Below are positions 16,578-25,911 of a stretch of 64,000 nucleotides of DNA, in pieces. Source of the stretch: JAKZVK01 sp965237575 (GTDB lineage Bacteria > Acidobacteriota > Terriglobia > Bryobacterales > UBA6623); NCBI GenBank assembly GCA_965237575.1, contig CBDEGI010000002.1, forward strand, positions 310,001 through 374,000, given 5' to 3'. A model generated the notes under the pieces. It did no database searches. It was not told where the DNA came from and saw only the letters and a list, made by a program, of their open reading frames with translations. The position numbers and the translations under genes are program-made. How positions within the stretch are numbered: position 1 is the first letter of the stretch; each line of letters opens with the position of its first letter.

Positions 16578-18098
16578 GTGCCATCCCCCTACCGCATCGC
16601 CCTCGGCAATATCTTCACCGAATCAAACGACCTCGCCGGCAACAAGACGACGCTGGCCGACTTTGAGCGCACCGAACTGCGCCGCGGCGCCGAGATCCTC
16701 GAGGCCGACGACGGCGTGGTCGGCGGCGCGCTAAGCGTCCTACGCAAGGGAGACGTGGAAATCGTTCCGACGCTTGTCGCCAGCGCGTACCCCGGCGGCA
16801 TCCTCACGGCCGACTGCTATCTCACGCTCAAGAACGAACTACTGGAACGCCTCCGAGCCGCGCTACCCGTCGACGGCGTGATCGCTCCCATGCACGGCGC
16901 GGCGGCCGTCGAGCGAACAGACGACCTCGATGGCGACCTCGACGGTGACCTGCTCGAAGCGATCCGGCAGGTTATCGGACCTGACATCCCGCTCGTTGCC
17001 ACCCTTGACCTGCACGCACACGTCACCGAGAAGATGGTCCGCAGCGCCGACGCCCTGCTGGCCTGGGAAACCTATCCTCACCGCGACAGCTTCTCTACCG
17101 GCGCTCGCGGCGCGCGGATGCTACTCGATATTCTCGACGGCAAGATCCGACCCGCGATGGTGCTGGCCAAGGTACCCGTGCTGGTAGGCGCCATCCACGG
17201 AAAAACCGAGCCGCCCGGCCCGTTCGCCGACGTCATGCGATTCGCCAAGTCGCTCGAAGAACGAGCCGACGTGGCGTCGACCAGCGCCTTCCTCGTCCAT
17301 GCGCAACTCGACTTGCCCGACATGGGCGGCGGTGGGCTCGTCATCACGAACGGCGATCCGGACCTGGCCCGGCAACTCGCCGTCGAGATCGCCGAGAGGT
17401 ATTGGGAGCGCCGCTTCGATCTCGAAACCACCGGCCTCCAACCCGCCGACGCCATCGCCAAGGGACAGCAGATCGACGGCCCTGTGCTGCTGATCGAAAC
17501 CGCGGACTGCGTCGGAGGCGGCGCCGCGGGCGACAGCGTGGCGACCCTGCGCGTGCTGCTGCAAGCCGATCCGCCCGCGCCGGCGCTCGCCATGGTCGTC
17601 GACCCCGAAGCAGCCGCCGCCTGCCGGCAAGCGGGCGTCAACAGCGAACTGACCCTCAAACTGGGACACAAGGTCGACACGCGCTGGGGCCAACCGATCG
17701 AGGTGACCGGCCGCGTCTCGATGCTCACCGACGGGCGTTTTGTCTATTCAGGCGGCATCTGGGGCGGACAGCACGGCGTGATGGGCCCCTCGGCGAAGTT
17801 CGTCTCCGGCTTGGTCGAGATCCTGATCGCGACGCACCCGACCTACGACTGGGCCGATGAGCAATACCGCTCGATGGGCATGGACCCATCCGGCGCGAAA
17901 TTCTTCGTAGCGAAGAACCCGATGAACTATCGCGTCGCCTACGAGGGCCGATACAAAGAGGCCTTCGTGCTCGACACCCCCGGGCCGACGACGGCGGTGC
18001 TCTCGAGCGTCGACCTCCCCAACTGGCACCGCCCCTACTTCCCCAAGGACCGCGACATCCCCGGCCTCACCCCGACCGTCTACAGCAACGCAACCTAG
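16578..18098 (+). CDS. M81 family metallopeptidase (MlrC-like)
   Basis: 506 aa, matching the family length. The N-terminal DUF1485/M81 domain (about 5-300) has ALGNIFTESND, the catalytic region APMHGAA and the zinc-site motif TLDLHAHVT. The C-terminal MlrC domain (about 305-490) has DCVGGGAAGDS, typical of the family. MlrC of sphingomonads opens linearised microcystin; related acidobacterial proteins probably cleave other small amide or peptide substrates. The start is GTG 16578 with no clear ribosome site. No signal peptide, so it is cytoplasmic. The gene stands alone. Confidence 0.9.
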   Translation: MPSPYRIALGNIFTESNDLAGNKTTLADFERTELRRGAEILEADDGVVGGALSVLRKGDVEIVPTLVASAYPGGILTADCYLTLKNELLERLRAALPVDGVIAPMHGAAAVERTDDLDGDLDGDLLEAIRQVIGPDIPLVATLDLHAHVTEKMVRSADALLAWETYPHRDSFSTGARGARMLLDILDGKIRPAMVLAKVPVLVGAIHGKTEPPGPFADVMRFAKSLEERADVASTSAFLVHAQLDLPDMGGGGLVITNGDPDLARQLAVEIAERYWERRFDLETTGLQPADAIAKGQQIDGPVLLIETADCVGGGAAGDSVATLRVLLQADPPAPALAMVVDPEAAAACRQAGVNSELTLKLGHKVDTRWGQPIEVTGRVSMLTDGRFVYSGGIWGGQHGVMGPSAKFVSGLVEILIATHPTYDWADEQYRSMGMDPSGAKFFVAKNPMNYRVAYEGRYKEAFVLDTPGPTTAVLSSVDLPNWHRPYFPKDRDIPGLTPTVYSNAT

Positions 18099-18679
18099 CG
18101 CAAGCCCTCAACCTCCTGGCCTCCACCGCTCACTGCCGCCGAAACCGGCGCAGGCTTACGGATACCGGTGCCCCGGAGCTGAGCGGACATCGGTTGCGGA
18201 CCGATCACGGCTGAGCATCTATCGGAAGGCACTATCGGAAGGCCCGAGCCTGCCGGCGACGAAAGCGAACGGCCGGGTCGGATGGAGGAGGCTGGCAGCA
18301 CGATTCCCCAGAGAGGTATCGGTAGCTGCCAACCCGGCCGCCCGTTTCGCCACCGGACAGGACGGAGGAAATGGACCGCCAATCGAGCCCCGCCTCTCAG
18401 CGGGGCTCCTTCCACTCCCTACTAGTTTCAGACGTATTTCGGACGCGTTGGTTTCCCTGGTTGGGGTTGAAAGTCGCTAGGCCTGTCCCGCCGAGAGGAT
18501 TCACTCGTAGGCCATCTCGAGTGCCAGGGCCACCCTCCCGGCCCGAAGTGCCGAGCGCAGCACGCTTCGCCCTTACAGTTGTAGGCGGCGGGCCCGGGCG
18601 CTTTCTTTGACTTGGCCGGTGTCCTTGCTCTACGCTGAAGGCCACCAAACTTGGTTTGCAGCGCCTGACGGAGATCACC
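18099..18679. other. 580-bp intergenic stretch
   Basis: I see no gene. It contains a GGAAGGC repeat near 18220-18245 and an untranslated leader before the oxidoreductase, with no recognisable RNA. Confidence 0.4.
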
Positions 18680-19876
18680 ATGAATCGTCGAAGCTTCCTC
18701 AATCGAACCGCCGTCGCCGCGACGGCTCTCTCGGCGTCGCGCGTACGCGGGGCCAACGACCGCATCGGGATCGGCACCATCGGGACCGGAGGCCGCGGCC
18801 GCACGCTGACGCGCTATTTCAAAGAGGCCGCGAGCGCCGACACCCGCGCCGTCTGCGACATATACGACGAAAACCGGCAGCTCGGCGCCGAGACGGCAGG
18901 CACGAACACCAAGACCTACAAGGAGTACGAGCGCCTGCTCGAGGACAAGGACATCGACGCCGTGATCGTCGCCACACCCGACCACTGGCACGCCCGGATG
19001 ACGATCGACGCTTGCGAGGCCGGCAAGGACGTCTACGTCGAGAAGCCTATGTGCCACACCGTCGGCGAGGCCTTCCAGATGATCGACGCCGTCCGGCGCA
19101 CCAAGCGCGTCGTCCAAGTCGGGACCCAACGCCGCAGCTACGACCTGTTTCGCGAAGGCAAGAAGGTCATGGAGTCGGGGCAGCTTGGCGACGTGAAACT
19201 GGTCAATTCGTGGTGGTACAGCAACGTCACCCGACCGCGCGAGCCCAAAGTGAAAGGCGAGGTCAACTGGCAACGCTGGCTCGGGACGTCCCCGCAGCGC
19301 GAGTTCGACCCCTTCCGCTTCCGCAACTGGTACTGGTTTCACGACTATTCCGGCGGGCTTACCGTGGGCCAAGGCGCGCACATTCTCGATTGCATCAACT
19401 GGTACATGAACGCGAAGTTTCCGGCGGCGGTGACCTGTGTTGGAACGCCGTCTGACGTGCCGGGCCTCGAGATCCCGCAGACCACCAACATCACCGTCGA
19501 ATACCCTGAGGGCTTTCTGGCGGTCTTCACCCTCGGGTACAAACACATGCGCTACCATCGCGCCCACGATCAGATGAAGCAGTTTTGCGGCAGCGCGGCG
19601 CGCTTCGACGTATCTCGTGAGTCACACGTTCTGTACCCGCAGACAGGGGAATTGGACGTGAAGCCGTCGTACGAGCTCTTACGCTATGGCACTTGGGGAC
19701 GCTCAACGACCCAGCACGTCGAGAACTTCCTTGCCTCGGTGAAGTCCCGCAAAGACCCCAATGCGCCTGTCGAGGCCGGCGCCTACACGGCCGTCTCGCT
19801 GGCAATGGCAATGGAGTCACTGCGAAGCGGCAAGCGCATGCGCTTCAACGAGGCAGAGAAGCGAATGGAAGGCTGA
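18680..19876 (+). CDS. Gfo/Idh/MocA family oxidoreductase, Tat-exported
   Basis: 398 aa from ATG 18680, chosen for GGAG at six bases and the Tat-type signal MNRRSFLNRTAVAATALSA (RRSFL). The N-terminal Rossmann fold has IGIGTIGTGGRGR, then ATPDHWH and VEKPMCHT (the EKP motif). The C-terminal alpha/beta domain follows (WFHDYSGG, QGAHILDCINWYM). The family uses NAD(P) to oxidise or reduce sugars and polyols; the exported, cofactor-retaining forms are abundant in Acidobacteria and Planctomycetes. Substrate not predictable. Monocistronic. Confidence 0.92.
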   Translation: MNRRSFLNRTAVAATALSASRVRGANDRIGIGTIGTGGRGRTLTRYFKEAASADTRAVCDIYDENRQLGAETAGTNTKTYKEYERLLEDKDIDAVIVATPDHWHARMTIDACEAGKDVYVEKPMCHTVGEAFQMIDAVRRTKRVVQVGTQRRSYDLFREGKKVMESGQLGDVKLVNSWWYSNVTRPREPKVKGEVNWQRWLGTSPQREFDPFRFRNWYWFHDYSGGLTVGQGAHILDCINWYMNAKFPAAVTCVGTPSDVPGLEIPQTTNITVEYPEGFLAVFTLGYKHMRYHRAHDQMKQFCGSAARFDVSRESHVLYPQTGELDVKPSYELLRYGTWGRSTTQHVENFLASVKSRKDPNAPVEAGAYTAVSLAMAMESLRSGKRMRFNEAEKRMEG

Positions 19877-19985
19877 GCGCCTCGCCTCCGACGCCCCTCG
19901 CGAGCCGAGTGGGGGCGTCGGGTGCTACTCCTGGATCGCATTCGCGCAGGGAGTCCAGGCGAGAGCGAACGGAACCTGGCGGGAG

Positions 19986-20207
19986 CTACTTGTCCCGCCG
20001 TCCTTGGTGGATCAAGTTAACGATCTCATCCCTGGAGAGCCCAAGGTCTACTCCTGTTACATCCAGAGGGGACTTCGTGGTCTTCTCCGGCCTTAGTACG
20101 AACGCCTGGCCATCTTTTCCGCGGATCTTCACGGACCCGGTTTGCCGCGCCTCTTCCAACAAGGCCGCAAGCCTTTGCCGAGCCTCCGAGTAGGTGTATA
20201 CTCTCAC
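19986..20207 (-). CDS. Phd/YefM-type antitoxin
   Basis: 73 aa from GTG 20205-20207. The N-terminus YTYSEARQRLAALLEEA is the Phd/YefM fold opening, followed by VKIRGKDGQAFVLRP; the tail LDVTGVDLGLSRDEIVNLI is the flexible toxin-binding part. Phd-family antitoxins bind DNA as dimers and neutralise a partner toxin. The start overlaps (GTGA) the end of a broken upstream frame that looks like the tail of a PIN-type toxin, so this antitoxin is probably orphaned. Confidence 0.75.
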   Translation of the reverse strand: MRVYTYSEARQRLAALLEEARQTGSVKIRGKDGQAFVLRPEKTTKSPLDVTGVDLGLSRDEIVNLIHQGRRDK

Positions 20208-20302
20208 CGCTTCACCTCAAGAACGTCAAGACCAAGTCGGCGTGCCGCTTCGACAAGGCTGCGGTCAAAGCCGACTTCTCCTGTGACGCCCACTAGACAC
20301 CA
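20204..20302 (-). pseudogene. C-terminal remnant of a possible PIN-type toxin
   Basis: An open frame of about 32 codons after an in-frame stop (20303-20305) reads VTGEVGFDRSLVEAARRLGL followed by DVLEVKR. The FDR...A...GL-V pattern matches the end of PIN (VapC-like) ribonucleases. The rest of the gene is missing and the DNA beyond is repeat. The TGA overlaps the antitoxin start, as in an intact toxin-antitoxin pair. Confidence 0.45.
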
Positions 20303-20325
20303 CTACATGTTGCGGTCGGGCAGGC

Positions 20326-20345
20326 GGGCACGGCATGCCGTGCCC
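20326..20345. repeat. Perfect 20-bp palindrome
   Basis: GGGCACGGCATGCCGTGCCC, a perfect self-complementary sequence of the kind found in dispersed intergenic repeats. A partial match (CGGCATGCCGTGC) lies near 15191-15203. Confidence 0.7.
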
Positions 20346-20410
20346 CTACTTCGCGATTCGCGCACTTCTCGGTTTTGCCACAGGCTGCTCGGAGCAGACC
20401 CTCATCCAGA

Positions 20411-20440
20411 TTCATCTGTGTTTATCTGTGTTCATCTGTG
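20411..20440. repeat. Three 10-bp units TTCATCTGTG
   Basis: TTCATCTGTG, TTTATCTGTG and TTCATCTGTG in direct tandem, AT-richer than the surroundings. The interval 20306-20556 otherwise holds no gene. Confidence 0.75.
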
Positions 20441-20556
20441 GTTCCCGAGCATAAGGCCATTCGTGAGGGAGACCCGGGCGTAGTTTCCTCAAGATTCGGA
20501 TGCTACCCTGACCGGGGTACCCCGCAGTACACGGGATATACTAGTCCTGAGGAAGC

Positions 20557-22176
20557 ATGGCCTCGCCAAGCTCCCGCCCCCTTCTCTCTATGACCTCGAC
20601 CGGCCGCTCGCTCCTGTTCGGCGCCGCCATCCTTGTGATCTCGGTCTTCGTCGGAGGCCGCTACGGGCCTCGCATCGGCAGCGCTGCAACAGCCCATAAG
20701 CAGGATGCAGTGGAAACCGAAGTCGCCGAGATGGCCGAGGCGATTGCGATCCTCGAGCGCGAGTACGCGGAAGATGGCGACTTTGAGAGCGCCCTCTACA
20801 ACGGGGCTATCCCGGCCATGCTGCAGCGGCTCGACCCGCACTCTATGTTCTTCGAGCCCAAGGCGTTCGAGCGGCTGCGCGAGGACCAGCGTGGCAGCTA
20901 CGCCGGCGTGGGGATGCTTATCAAGCAGTACGGCGAGGAGACGATCGTCGACTACCCCTTCCCAAAAACGCCGGCCTTTCGCGCAGGCATCCGGCCGGGC
21001 GATGTGATCGCCTCGATCGACGGCGAATCCGCGCGGGAACTGACCGTCGATCAAGTCGCCCTCAACGTTCGTGGCCTTGAGGGGACGACAGTGCGCGTTG
21101 GGGTGCGTCGCGAAGGAGTCGAGGATCTGATTGAAGTGAGCCTCGTGCGCGCAAGCATTCCACGCGCCAGCGTACCGCTCGCCTTCTACATCGACCCAGG
21201 CGTCGCCTACGTTCGGATCGACAGCTTCAACGAGACGACGGCCGACGAGATCGACAAGATTCTCGGCGAGTTCGAGAAGCAGGATCTGCGAGGGCTGCTG
21301 TTGGATTTGCGTGACAACCAAGGCGGATTGCTGTCGGCGGGCGTCCACGTTACGGAACGCTTCCTCGATCGTGGGCAGAGGATCGTGTCGCACCACGGCC
21401 GCGCATCCCAAGAGCGAGCCTACGAGGCGAAGCGGCGGGGCGCTCGGGCGCAGTATCCAATGGTCGTCCTTACCAACTGCCACTCGGCCTCGGCGTCGGA
21501 GATCGTGGCCGGGGCGTTGCAGGACCACGATCGCGCCCTGGTCGTGGGCTCGAACACGTTTGGCAAAGGGCTGGTGCAGGCCGTTTACAATCTTTCGGGC
21601 ACGGCGGGGCTGGTGCTGACGACCGCACGCTACTACACGCCGAGCGGCCGGCTGATCCAGCGGCCGTACGACGGCGTGGTTCCGGCCAGCTACTTTGACG
21701 ACCCTTGCAGCGACTCCTATCGCCCTCCCAAGCTTGACCCCAGGCTGACCGATCTCGGAAGGCAGGTCTACGGCGGTGGTGGCATCGCGCCCGATGTCGA
21801 GCTGCCGGAACTGCGGCGTACGGAGTTCCAGCGTGGATTCCAGATGCGCCGCGCCTTTGAGGGCTACGCCCAGCGTTACTGCCTGGCGGAGGAAGACCTG
21901 AGGTCCGGATGGCAACCGGGGCGGGCGGACTTCGATGCCTTCGAGGCCTATTTGACTGAGCGAACGATCCCCTACACCCGCCAAGAACTCGCTGCCGAAT
22001 CGAGCTGGGTCAACCGTGAACTCAAGAAGCACATCTACATCGCGTGCTTCGATATCGACGAGGGCTTACGTGCGGAGGCTGAACTCGACCCGGCCGTCCG
22101 CCAAGCGGTCGATCTACTTCCCGAAGCGGCGAGGCTCCTCGACCGCGTCACCGATTCGCTTGCACAAAAGCGCTAA
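20557..22176 (+). CDS. S41 family C-terminal processing peptidase, copy A
   Basis: 539 aa from ATG 20557 with GAGGA upstream. One N-terminal membrane anchor (about 14-32), a PDZ domain (about 125-200; YAGVGMLIKQYG, AGIRPGDVIASIDG) and an S41 Ser/Lys protease domain with the SASASEIVAG serine motif (DNA near 21484) and the lysine in NTFGKGLVQ. CtpA/Prc-type enzymes trim exported proteins. The C-terminal extension (about 390-539) is shared with copy B at 24194. The hydrolase gene follows 68 bp later in the same direction. Confidence 0.93.
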   Translation: MASPSSRPLLSMTSTGRSLLFGAAILVISVFVGGRYGPRIGSAATAHKQDAVETEVAEMAEAIAILEREYAEDGDFESALYNGAIPAMLQRLDPHSMFFEPKAFERLREDQRGSYAGVGMLIKQYGEETIVDYPFPKTPAFRAGIRPGDVIASIDGESARELTVDQVALNVRGLEGTTVRVGVRREGVEDLIEVSLVRASIPRASVPLAFYIDPGVAYVRIDSFNETTADEIDKILGEFEKQDLRGLLLDLRDNQGGLLSAGVHVTERFLDRGQRIVSHHGRASQERAYEAKRRGARAQYPMVVLTNCHSASASEIVAGALQDHDRALVVGSNTFGKGLVQAVYNLSGTAGLVLTTARYYTPSGRLIQRPYDGVVPASYFDDPCSDSYRPPKLDPRLTDLGRQVYGGGGIAPDVELPELRRTEFQRGFQMRRAFEGYAQRYCLAEEDLRSGWQPGRADFDAFEAYLTERTIPYTRQELAAESSWVNRELKKHIYIACFDIDEGLRAEAELDPAVRQAVDLLPEAARLLDRVTDSLAQKR

Positions 22177-22244
22177 GGCTGACCGGCAGGACGGGTCCGG
22201 GGCTTTCGCCCCGTTTGGCCGGCTGCGCTTGTTGTGATCGGCAA

Positions 22245-23981
22245 ATGAAACCGTTACCGAGGAACTCCCTCACGGCAGCCGTGCCGGCGCTCGCATTTGT
22301 AGGAATTCTTGTAGGAATGTCGCCTGCTGCGATCGAGACGGAAGAGGTCATGGTCCCCATGCGGGACGGCGTGAAGCTGCGGACTAAGATCGTCCGGCCC
22401 GGCCCAGGCAGATTTCCTGTGGTGCTGATCCGCGGGTATGACACCGACTTTTGGGGAGGCATCTCAGACCGCTTCGTCGAGGCGGGCTACGTATTTGTGG
22501 GCCAGGCCACTCGTGGCCACCTTGGCTCGGAAGGCGACCAAGGCATGGACAACCGCTTCTTCGATGATGCGGAGGACGGCTATGACGGCATCGATTGGGT
22601 CAGTCGCCAACCGTGGTGCGACGGCCGAATTGCCATGTACGGCAGTTCATACTACGGCGCCACACAATGGCTGGCCGCACCGGAAGGGCATCCGAACCTG
22701 AAGGCCATCGTCCCTCAGAACGTCAACCCCGACCTCTGGCAGCGCGCCTATCGCGATCACGGCGCCCTCCAACTCGCGCACACGGCTCGGCGCATCCACG
22801 ACTACTCGCCTGAGGCTAAGCAGAAGGTGGAGCGATTCGGGTATTGGAAGTGGTACCGGCACCTGCCGCTCAACACCCTCGATACCGTCGCCGGGACCCG
22901 TCGGAATAAGCTCTACCAGGACTACCTCACACATTCCAGCTACGACGATTTCTGGAAGGCCATCGGCACGAGGCACAAGCTCGCGAAGATTCGCATCCCG
23001 GTGTACTTGATGAGCGGTTGGTACGACAACTATGCCGGCGCCACGCTCGACTACTTCGAAAAACTCACCAAGCTCGCCGCGAGCGACGAGATCCGGGTCG
23101 CCATCAGCCCGACCACGCATAGCAGGAACAAGGTAGTCGGCGATCGTGACTTCTATAACAACCCCCGGGGCGACGATCCCGAGAAGGACGAAATCGGCCT
23201 CGCCATTCGCTGGCTCGACTGGGTGGTGAAGGAAAAGGACAACGGGGTCCGTGACGAACCGAAGGTGCGGATCTTTGTGATGGGCGTCAATCAATGGCGG
23301 CAGGAGCGCGAATGGCCTCTGGCGCGAACACGGTTCACCGAATACTACTTCCGTCCCGGGGAAAGCACACGCGGCCTGTTGTCCACGGAGCCGCCTGGAG
23401 ACAACCCGCCGACCCTCTATCGGTACGACCCCGAAGACCCCGTTCCAACGCTCGGCGGAAATCACTCCGCCACGGCCGTCCCCGGCGTGATCCGCGCGGG
23501 GCCCGTCGATCAGAGCCCCAACGAGAACCGCGAAGACGTCTTGCTGTTCACCAGTGCTCCGCTCGCCGAGGATCTCGAAGTCACCGGACCCATCACCTTT
23601 AAGCTGTGGGCCGCAACCTCAGCTACGGATACGGACTTCATCGCTCGGCTGATCGACGTTTACCCGGACGGTACGGCGTACAACCTCACCGAGGGCATTA
23701 TCCGCGCCCGGTTTCGCGAATCCATCTGGGAGCCGCCGCGTCTGCTCGAGCCGGGCAAGGTGTACGAGTACACGATCGATCTGCACGCGACCAGCAACGT
23801 GTTCTTGAAGGGGCATCGTATTCGCGTTCACGTGACGAGCAGCAACTTCCCGATGTGGGATCGGAACCCGAATACCGGCCACGAGCAGGGTGTGGACGCG
23901 GAGTTGAAGGTCGCGGAGCAGACGATCTATCACGACCGGAAGCATCCGTCGCACATTCTGTTGCCTGTGATTCCTGAGTAG
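22245..23981 (+). CDS. CocE/NonD family alpha/beta hydrolase
   Basis: 578 aa from ATG 22245, giving an N-terminal signal or anchor (LTAAVPALAFVGILVG). The catalytic alpha/beta domain has VPMRDGVKL, RGYDTDFWGG and the nucleophile elbow MYGSSYYG; the acid and histidine lie near SGWYDNYAG and ISPTTHS. The C-terminal jelly-roll (about 380-575) is the X-Pro dipeptidyl-peptidase C-terminal-like domain, with TSAPLAEDLEVTGPI. Family members cleave acyl esters and amides such as cocaine, glutaryl-7-ACA or Xaa-Pro peptides; the substrate is unknown. It lies between two paralogous S41 proteases. Confidence 0.93.
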   Translation: MKPLPRNSLTAAVPALAFVGILVGMSPAAIETEEVMVPMRDGVKLRTKIVRPGPGRFPVVLIRGYDTDFWGGISDRFVEAGYVFVGQATRGHLGSEGDQGMDNRFFDDAEDGYDGIDWVSRQPWCDGRIAMYGSSYYGATQWLAAPEGHPNLKAIVPQNVNPDLWQRAYRDHGALQLAHTARRIHDYSPEAKQKVERFGYWKWYRHLPLNTLDTVAGTRRNKLYQDYLTHSSYDDFWKAIGTRHKLAKIRIPVYLMSGWYDNYAGATLDYFEKLTKLAASDEIRVAISPTTHSRNKVVGDRDFYNNPRGDDPEKDEIGLAIRWLDWVVKEKDNGVRDEPKVRIFVMGVNQWRQEREWPLARTRFTEYYFRPGESTRGLLSTEPPGDNPPTLYRYDPEDPVPTLGGNHSATAVPGVIRAGPVDQSPNENREDVLLFTSAPLAEDLEVTGPITFKLWAATSATDTDFIARLIDVYPDGTAYNLTEGIIRARFRESIWEPPRLLEPGKVYEYTIDLHATSNVFLKGHRIRVHVTSSNFPMWDRNPNTGHEQGVDAELKVAEQTIYHDRKHPSHILLPVIPE

Positions 23982-24193
23982 CGACAGGCAGCCCTGAGAT
24001 CCCGATCGGACCGAACCTGGGTGTCGGTCGTGGCATTGGGGCGGACACTGCGGTCCACCCCTACGAGCGAAAGTGGACCCGTGATGCGTCGGGGTGTTCA
24101 TTCGCACGCGTGTTGTGGGGGTGCTCGGCAGGTGCTTGATATACTGGGGGCAACTGCGCCTACAGAGGCTGGGCTTCGGGGAGGGCGGATCGC

Positions 24194-25771
24194 ATGATCG
24201 TTCGCAAAGCACGAGTTCTGGTGGTGTCGTTCTCGGCGATTCTGTTGTGCGGGCTGTTGGGAGGCGCGCTCGGGCCGCACATCGTGGCGGCGGCGTCGGA
24301 CGGCGGCGTCGACGAAAACGTCGACAGTTTCACGAAGGTGCTGGCCGTCATCGAGCAGCACTACGCCGAAGCGGTAGACTCGGAAGACGTTATCTACCAC
24401 GGGGCGCTGCCCAACATGCTGCACGCACTCGACCCACACTCGCAGTTCGTGGATCCCGAGTCGTTTAACCAGTTGCGCAGTGAGCAGAAGGGCCACTATG
24501 CGGGTGTCGGGATGCAAATCGGCCCCCGCAACGGCAACACCGTCGTCATCGCGCCGTTTCCGAAAACGCCGGCCTACCGGGCGGGACTGCGGCCGGGCGA
24601 CGTCATCGCGGAAGTCGATGGCGAAGCCATGGAGGGTCTGTCGGTAGGCGAGGTCGCGAAGAATCTACGCGGTCCGGTCGGCACCAAGGTCAAAATCGGT
24701 ATCGATCGACGGGGCGTCGACGGGATGATCGAGGTGGAGGTTGTCCGGGCCTCGATCGACTATCCCAGCATTTCGTCATCGTTCTTCATCAAGCCCGACG
24801 TAGGGTTCATCAAGCTCGATCGCTTCAACGAAACCACGGGCCGCGAGTTGGACGATGCCTTGGAGGGATTCAAAGGGGATCGGCTGAAGGGGCTCGTCCT
24901 CGACCTGCGGCGCAACCGAGGTGGGCTGCTCAGTGAGGGAGTTTACGTCTCGGACCGCTTTCTCGAGAAGGGCCAGGTGATCGTCTCGCACCATGGCCGC
25001 TCGTCGATCGAGCGCAAGTACGACGTCAAGAACGGCAATCGCGGCGAGGTATACCCGATGGTCGTGCTGGTCGATTGCGACTCGGCTTCGGCTTCGGAGA
25101 TCGTTGCCGGCGCGTTGCAAGACCACGACCGCGCCCTGATCGCCGGCACGCCCACGTTCGGCAAGGGGCTGGTGCAGACCGTCTTTCCCCTGCCGGAGAC
25201 TGCGGGGCTACTGCTGACCACCGCGCGTTACTACACGCCGACGGGCCGCCTGATCCAGCGTAGCTTTGATGACGTGTCGCTGTGGAAGTACTATTCCGAC
25301 CCGTGCAGCGAGGCCTACGAGCCCGAAACCGACGACGTCCGGCTGACTGACAACGGCCGCCGCGTTTTCGGTGGAGGAGGCATCACGCCCGATGTCCGAC
25401 TCGCCGAACCGAAGCTCAACGACTTTCAACTCAACTTGGCGCGAAACTATGCGATCCAGACCTTCGCGCAGGAGTACACACTCGAGCACACCGAGCTGGG
25501 TACCCGTTGGGAGGCGACCGACCTCGTGATCGAGGAGTTCCGCCAGTTTCTCTACCGCGAGAAGATCGAGTTCGAAGAAGCCGGTTTCGGCCAAAATGTT
25601 GACTACATCAAGAGAGTGCTGACGACGGAAGTGTACATTTCGGCGTTCGACTTGGACGAGGGGCAAAGGGTCAAGCACAGCCTCGACCCCATCGTCCAAC
25701 AGGCGCTCGAGCTGCTACCCAAGGCCAAGGCACTGCTTGAGTCGGCGGGCAGCCTGGTCGCCCAGCACTGA
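24194..25771 (+). CDS. S41 family C-terminal processing peptidase, copy B
   Basis: 525 aa from ATG 24194 with GGAGG about nine bases upstream. Same layout as copy A: membrane anchor, helical segment, PDZ (YAGVGMQIG, AGLRPGDVIAEVDG), protease core with the serine in SASASEIVAGALQDHDRA and lysine in PTFGKGLVQ, then the shared C-terminal extension ending in DEGQRVKHSLDP. Copies A and B are roughly 50% identical, so the duplication is old. All catalytic residues are present in both. A TATACT box at 24140-24145 could be a -10 element, with no good -35. Confidence 0.93.
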   Translation: MIVRKARVLVVSFSAILLCGLLGGALGPHIVAAASDGGVDENVDSFTKVLAVIEQHYAEAVDSEDVIYHGALPNMLHALDPHSQFVDPESFNQLRSEQKGHYAGVGMQIGPRNGNTVVIAPFPKTPAYRAGLRPGDVIAEVDGEAMEGLSVGEVAKNLRGPVGTKVKIGIDRRGVDGMIEVEVVRASIDYPSISSSFFIKPDVGFIKLDRFNETTGRELDDALEGFKGDRLKGLVLDLRRNRGGLLSEGVYVSDRFLEKGQVIVSHHGRSSIERKYDVKNGNRGEVYPMVVLVDCDSASASEIVAGALQDHDRALIAGTPTFGKGLVQTVFPLPETAGLLLTTARYYTPTGRLIQRSFDDVSLWKYYSDPCSEAYEPETDDVRLTDNGRRVFGGGGITPDVRLAEPKLNDFQLNLARNYAIQTFAQEYTLEHTELGTRWEATDLVIEEFRQFLYREKIEFEEAGFGQNVDYIKRVLTTEVYISAFDLDEGQRVKHSLDPIVQQALELLPKAKALLESAGSLVAQH

Positions 25772-25911
25772 GAAGCGGCGGCGACGCCGGGCTGAGCCGT
25801 TCACTCTACACGCATATCCTGGGGTTCCCCGTACCCCGCTGGGAGCGCCGGTGCAGCCATGCCCGCGCCGATGGCTTTCCTCACTGACCAAGCGCTACTG
25901 AAACGACGTCG

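Noticed and set aside
18428..19567. Minus-strand 379-codon frame opposite the oxidoreductase
   Set aside because: Antisense shadow; sense strand carries Rossmann and EKP motifs.
20537..20542. TATACT as -10 box of the first S41 gene
   Set aside because: Only 14 bp from the start codon and no -35; transcript would be almost leaderless.
20503..22032. Minus-strand 509-codon frame opposite the S41 gene
   Set aside because: High-GC antisense frame; the sense strand has all protease motifs.
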